DNA from: Pogona vitticeps
Taxonomy: Eukaryota > Chordata > Lepidosauria > Squamata > Agamidae
Length of the DNA stretch: 64,000 nt
Direction: 5' to 3'
Assembly: GCF_051106095.1 (NCBI RefSeq)
Contig: NC_135783.1
Coordinates: forward strand, 190,079,447-190,143,446
The position numbers were made by a program, and so were the translations under genes. Positions 61,122 through 64,000 of the stretch are shown here, piece by piece. Under the pieces are notes generated by a model, which saw nothing but the letters and a program-made list of their open reading frames with translations, made no database searches and was not told the DNA's origin. Position 1 is the stretch's first letter. Every line of letters begins with the position of its first letter.

Positions 61122-63474
61122 AGTTTAACATAGTCACTACATTAGTTTAGGTTTTTTTTTAAAAAAAGCAGATCTTTGTATCCATGTTTTGTGAAAAATA
61201 ATTTAAACAGTTAGGTCTAATCATGTTTACAAGCCAAACTAATATTACCGACGTACCCACGGAAAGCACTGGCCCACAATCTACAAAACAAATTCTAATT
61301 TTGGAGGCCCAGATCCATTTTTTTATAAAGTTTGTTTCTGAACAGGATTTTATGAAGATTAACACAGGTTGAAGTCTCCTGATAGAACAGTACCCCACTG
61401 GAAGACTGTAGTGTACAGTATGATGTCTAATCTTGGAACAACCAACCTTTAAAGTCTATCAGTTTATCAATATTATATGTATTGGAAGCCTTGTGTTATC
61501 ACACATATGTGTATATACTACATTCATATTTTTGTATTCCCAGTGTGTTTTGTGTGTGTGTTTCATATGCACCTTGCACTGCACCTGCTCTCAGATAGAC
61601 AATTAGGTATCTTTGTAAGACTTACTGTCTTTCTTTTACAAAATTATTCGGTATCTTTTTCTCCAACGATGGATGTATTTTCTAAATTTGAACACACAGC
61701 CGTGTGCAATCATTTTAGTATTTGCAACACAGCTTGCCTTGTAACACTTATATGGAAGCCATTTTTAAAAGGACTATATATAGTTAAGGATCATGACAAC
61801 CTTGTTTTCAAATTGTGCTTGAATACACAAGTTGACTTTGCTTCTTCCTTCAATTTCTTATAATGGTCAACATTATATTGGTGTTTTGCAACTCATTGTG
61901 GCTAGCTGACGTTTGTGGCTAGCTGATGGGCTGGGTCTCATCTGCATTCCTGGTTATATGCCCAACTGTGCCCTGACACCTTGTCAATTGGCTGCACTTC
62001 GCTGCAGCAAGTTATACAAACCTTACGTGAACACCAACAGGATTCCCGTCAACAGGTTTCATTTTAAAATGCTGCTTATCTGAAGACTAAGGACAACTAC
62101 ATGTAATGTGAATATAATCCAGCTAAAATGAGCAAAGTGTCCCATTGATCAGTGGCAAGCAGGAACCTTTTTCTGAAATCTCTTCCCCAGGAATTAATAG
62201 AACTTTACAATATTCCCAACTGGCAGAGCTACGACCTGTCTTTTTAGATGTGCAATGAAGACTTGCACATCTAATTCTGTAGCTAAAACTGAAGGGGCTG
62301 TGTCATGCATACATTTCTGAGCACATTAATCAGACAGATGTGATCCAGGTCTAAGCTTCTTCTCAAGTAACTGTGTCAAGTCTTGAATTTGCTGCAGAAT
62401 AAATGTGTGATATGGCCTAGTGGGGAGTGGGGGAGAATAGTTGTAGGAGAAGAATTTCAGCCTGCAGAATCTATATACGGTAATGGTTGGCACTTCAGGC
62501 ATTGCATATACAAAGTGGGATACAAATGTAGCAAAGAAATAAAATCCTCGGTAGAGGGTGAGGAACAACACACAGTATATGAGAATAGTGTACTGAAAGG
62601 CATTGATGAGAGGAATAACTCAGAAGCTCCTGCTTTGTACCTCTGCCTCTAAAATGTACATGGGCATCATGGACACAACCCAAGCCAAGACAGACCTCTG
62701 TAGTTATATCCAATGATCTCCTGGGGTGATTCATGATCCAAGCAGAAAGCGTCTCATCCTAAAATCCTTCCTTCCCCTGCTGAGTCCACAAGCTACCTAT
62801 GGTGGCCTCAGACCACAACTACTGTATTTTAAATTTTGACTGGGAAACTGCATATAAAATATCTTCCTGTAAGTTTTATGTACACCATATTCACAGCGAT
62901 CATTGAAGACACAGTTTAGGCTTCCATGTAAGATTGAACCTGCCAGTTGTTTCATACAGTACAATAAATAACCACTGCAAAAGGATAATTTTCCCTGGTG
63001 TACTAGCAAATCAGAATCAAGAGTACGGTCCGGAAAATAATGGCTTGCATAAATTTTGATTTCTTTCTTAGCTAATTCTAGTCAGGCTGATCAGTTTCCT
63101 GGCCTTCCACATGAGCAAACTCAAATGTTAAAACAACAATCTTAATTTAAAACAAGTATTGTCGCTTTCATGAAATGGTTTCCCCAGTTCACTTTCTCAG
63201 ATAAATCTGCACAAGGTACTAGTTCAGTTTTCCATACATATGGATGCTGGGTTTTTTTTGTGGAACAGAAAAAAATTATGTTTGAAAATCTTCCTTTGGA
63301 TAGATAATTCACCCAAATGCCACTCTTGTGGATGATTAGATGACTGGTTATTTGCGAGCCTGCTCAGAATTTTCTGCTTCCACTACAGGCAAACATCTAC
63401 TTACCAAGGTCAGCAACACACATTTATTTACTCCTTTTGCCTACTGTTTTTCAGATGCTTTCTCTTTGTAACCT
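61122..63474. other. Unassigned sequence
   Basis: About 2.3 kb without a gene or repeat I recognise. A 128-codon frame (61477-61863) is T-rich and has no domain. Confidence 0.4.
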
Positions 63475-63640
63475 CATGGCATTATGCATGATTCTCCTTC
63501 CCCTTACAATAACCTTGTGAGGTAGGCAAGAATAGAAGTAGAACCTGGTCTGAAGTAATCCACTGAGACGACTGTCTGTGGATTTGGACCCAGCCTCACC
63601 CCCATGTCTGAATCAGCACTCTAACCACTACACTTGCAAG
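63475..63640 (-). mobile_element. Sauria-type SINE
   Basis: The plus strand reads ACAATAACCTTGTGAGGTAGG, GGATTTGGACCCAGCC and CACTCTAACCACTACAC. This is the reverse complement of the Sauria body, B box and head. Confidence 0.65.
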
Positions 63641-63664
63641 TCAAAACAATTTCCAGCATATGCC

Positions 63665-63730
63665 AACTTGGGTCCTTTTGGGGAGAAAGTCGGGATACAA
63701 ATATTTTAGATAAATAACATAAATAAATAT
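63665..63730 (+). mobile_element. LINE or SINE 3' terminal fragment
   Basis: CCTTTTGGGGAGAAAGTCGG followed by GATACAAATATTTTAGATAA is the common squamate retroelement terminus in plus orientation, facing away from the SINE just before it. The parent element cannot be named. Confidence 0.5.
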
Positions 63731-64000
63731 GCTATTTGCAAAGATTGCGAATTTCAGTCTCAGTTATAAAAGTTCTAGTTTTGAGGTTTAAATTGCAGGG
63801 GACCATTAAAAGATTTTCAGAACCATTATCTTTATACAAATCTGCTCAGAAACTGAGAGTGGTTTTTACATCAAGAATCTGGCTTGCAATTGCAGAGGAC
63901 AGGGCTTTTACAGTTGTGGCACTGTGACTTTTGAGCATGCGCCAAAGGGAGGATCATCACTCTTCATCTTTAGAGAGCAATGAAAATATGATAAAATACA

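Overview
The window looks like a gene-poor stretch of a squamate reptile (lizard or snake) nuclear genome. The evidence is vertebrate TSSK6-type kinase genes set among repeats of squamate character: Sauria-type SINEs, SINEs with CR1-like and Bov-B-like tails, L2/CR1-group LINEs with ATAAATAAA tails, hAT-like and TA-flanked miniature transposons, and long microsatellites. The species cannot be fixed from what is visible. Family names were assigned by eye and from memory; no database search was run.

Only two convincing host genes are present. Both are intact, intronless, on the plus strand, and encode testis-specific serine/threonine kinases of the TSSK6 type: one at the left edge (210-1043, 277 aa) and one near the right edge (59258-60115, 285 aa). 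They align without gaps over 277 residues with 47 differences by hand count (about 83% identity). In a sampled stretch, codons 14-35, 14 of 22 codons differ silently and none changes the residue. This indicates an old duplication with both copies still under protein-level selection. Short matching blocks in the 5' flanks (TCACAATA and CACAATGGGTTA, 85 and 86 bases apart) favour a DNA-level tandem duplication over retroposition.

The 58 kb between them is mostly repeats and unassigned AT-rich DNA. 1-8.9 kb: SINEs, a CR1 3' end, an LTR-like fossil, and a MITE next to nested SINEs. 9-21 kb: mostly unassigned sequence with another LTR-like fossil, a fold-back element, Sauria SINEs and a 69-nt near-perfect palindrome. 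21.4-22.9 kb: an antisense LINE lacking its YADD box. 23-27 kb: hAT-type MITEs, one nested in an LTR-like fossil. 30.1-30.9 kb: an unexplained charged 285-codon ORF. 33-40 kb: decayed LINEs and a fairly long LINE with RT domain. 40-45.6 kb: a dense cluster of SINEs, MITEs and fold-back elements. 48-56 kb: further MITEs and a second LINE of the same subfamily ending in an expanded AATC tract. 57.3-57.5 kb: a compound tetranucleotide array.

The most interesting points are the constrained TSSK6 pair, a fold-back retroelement family whose copies start at nearly the same base and carry target-site duplications, and a tRNA-derived SINE head joined to two different LINE tails.
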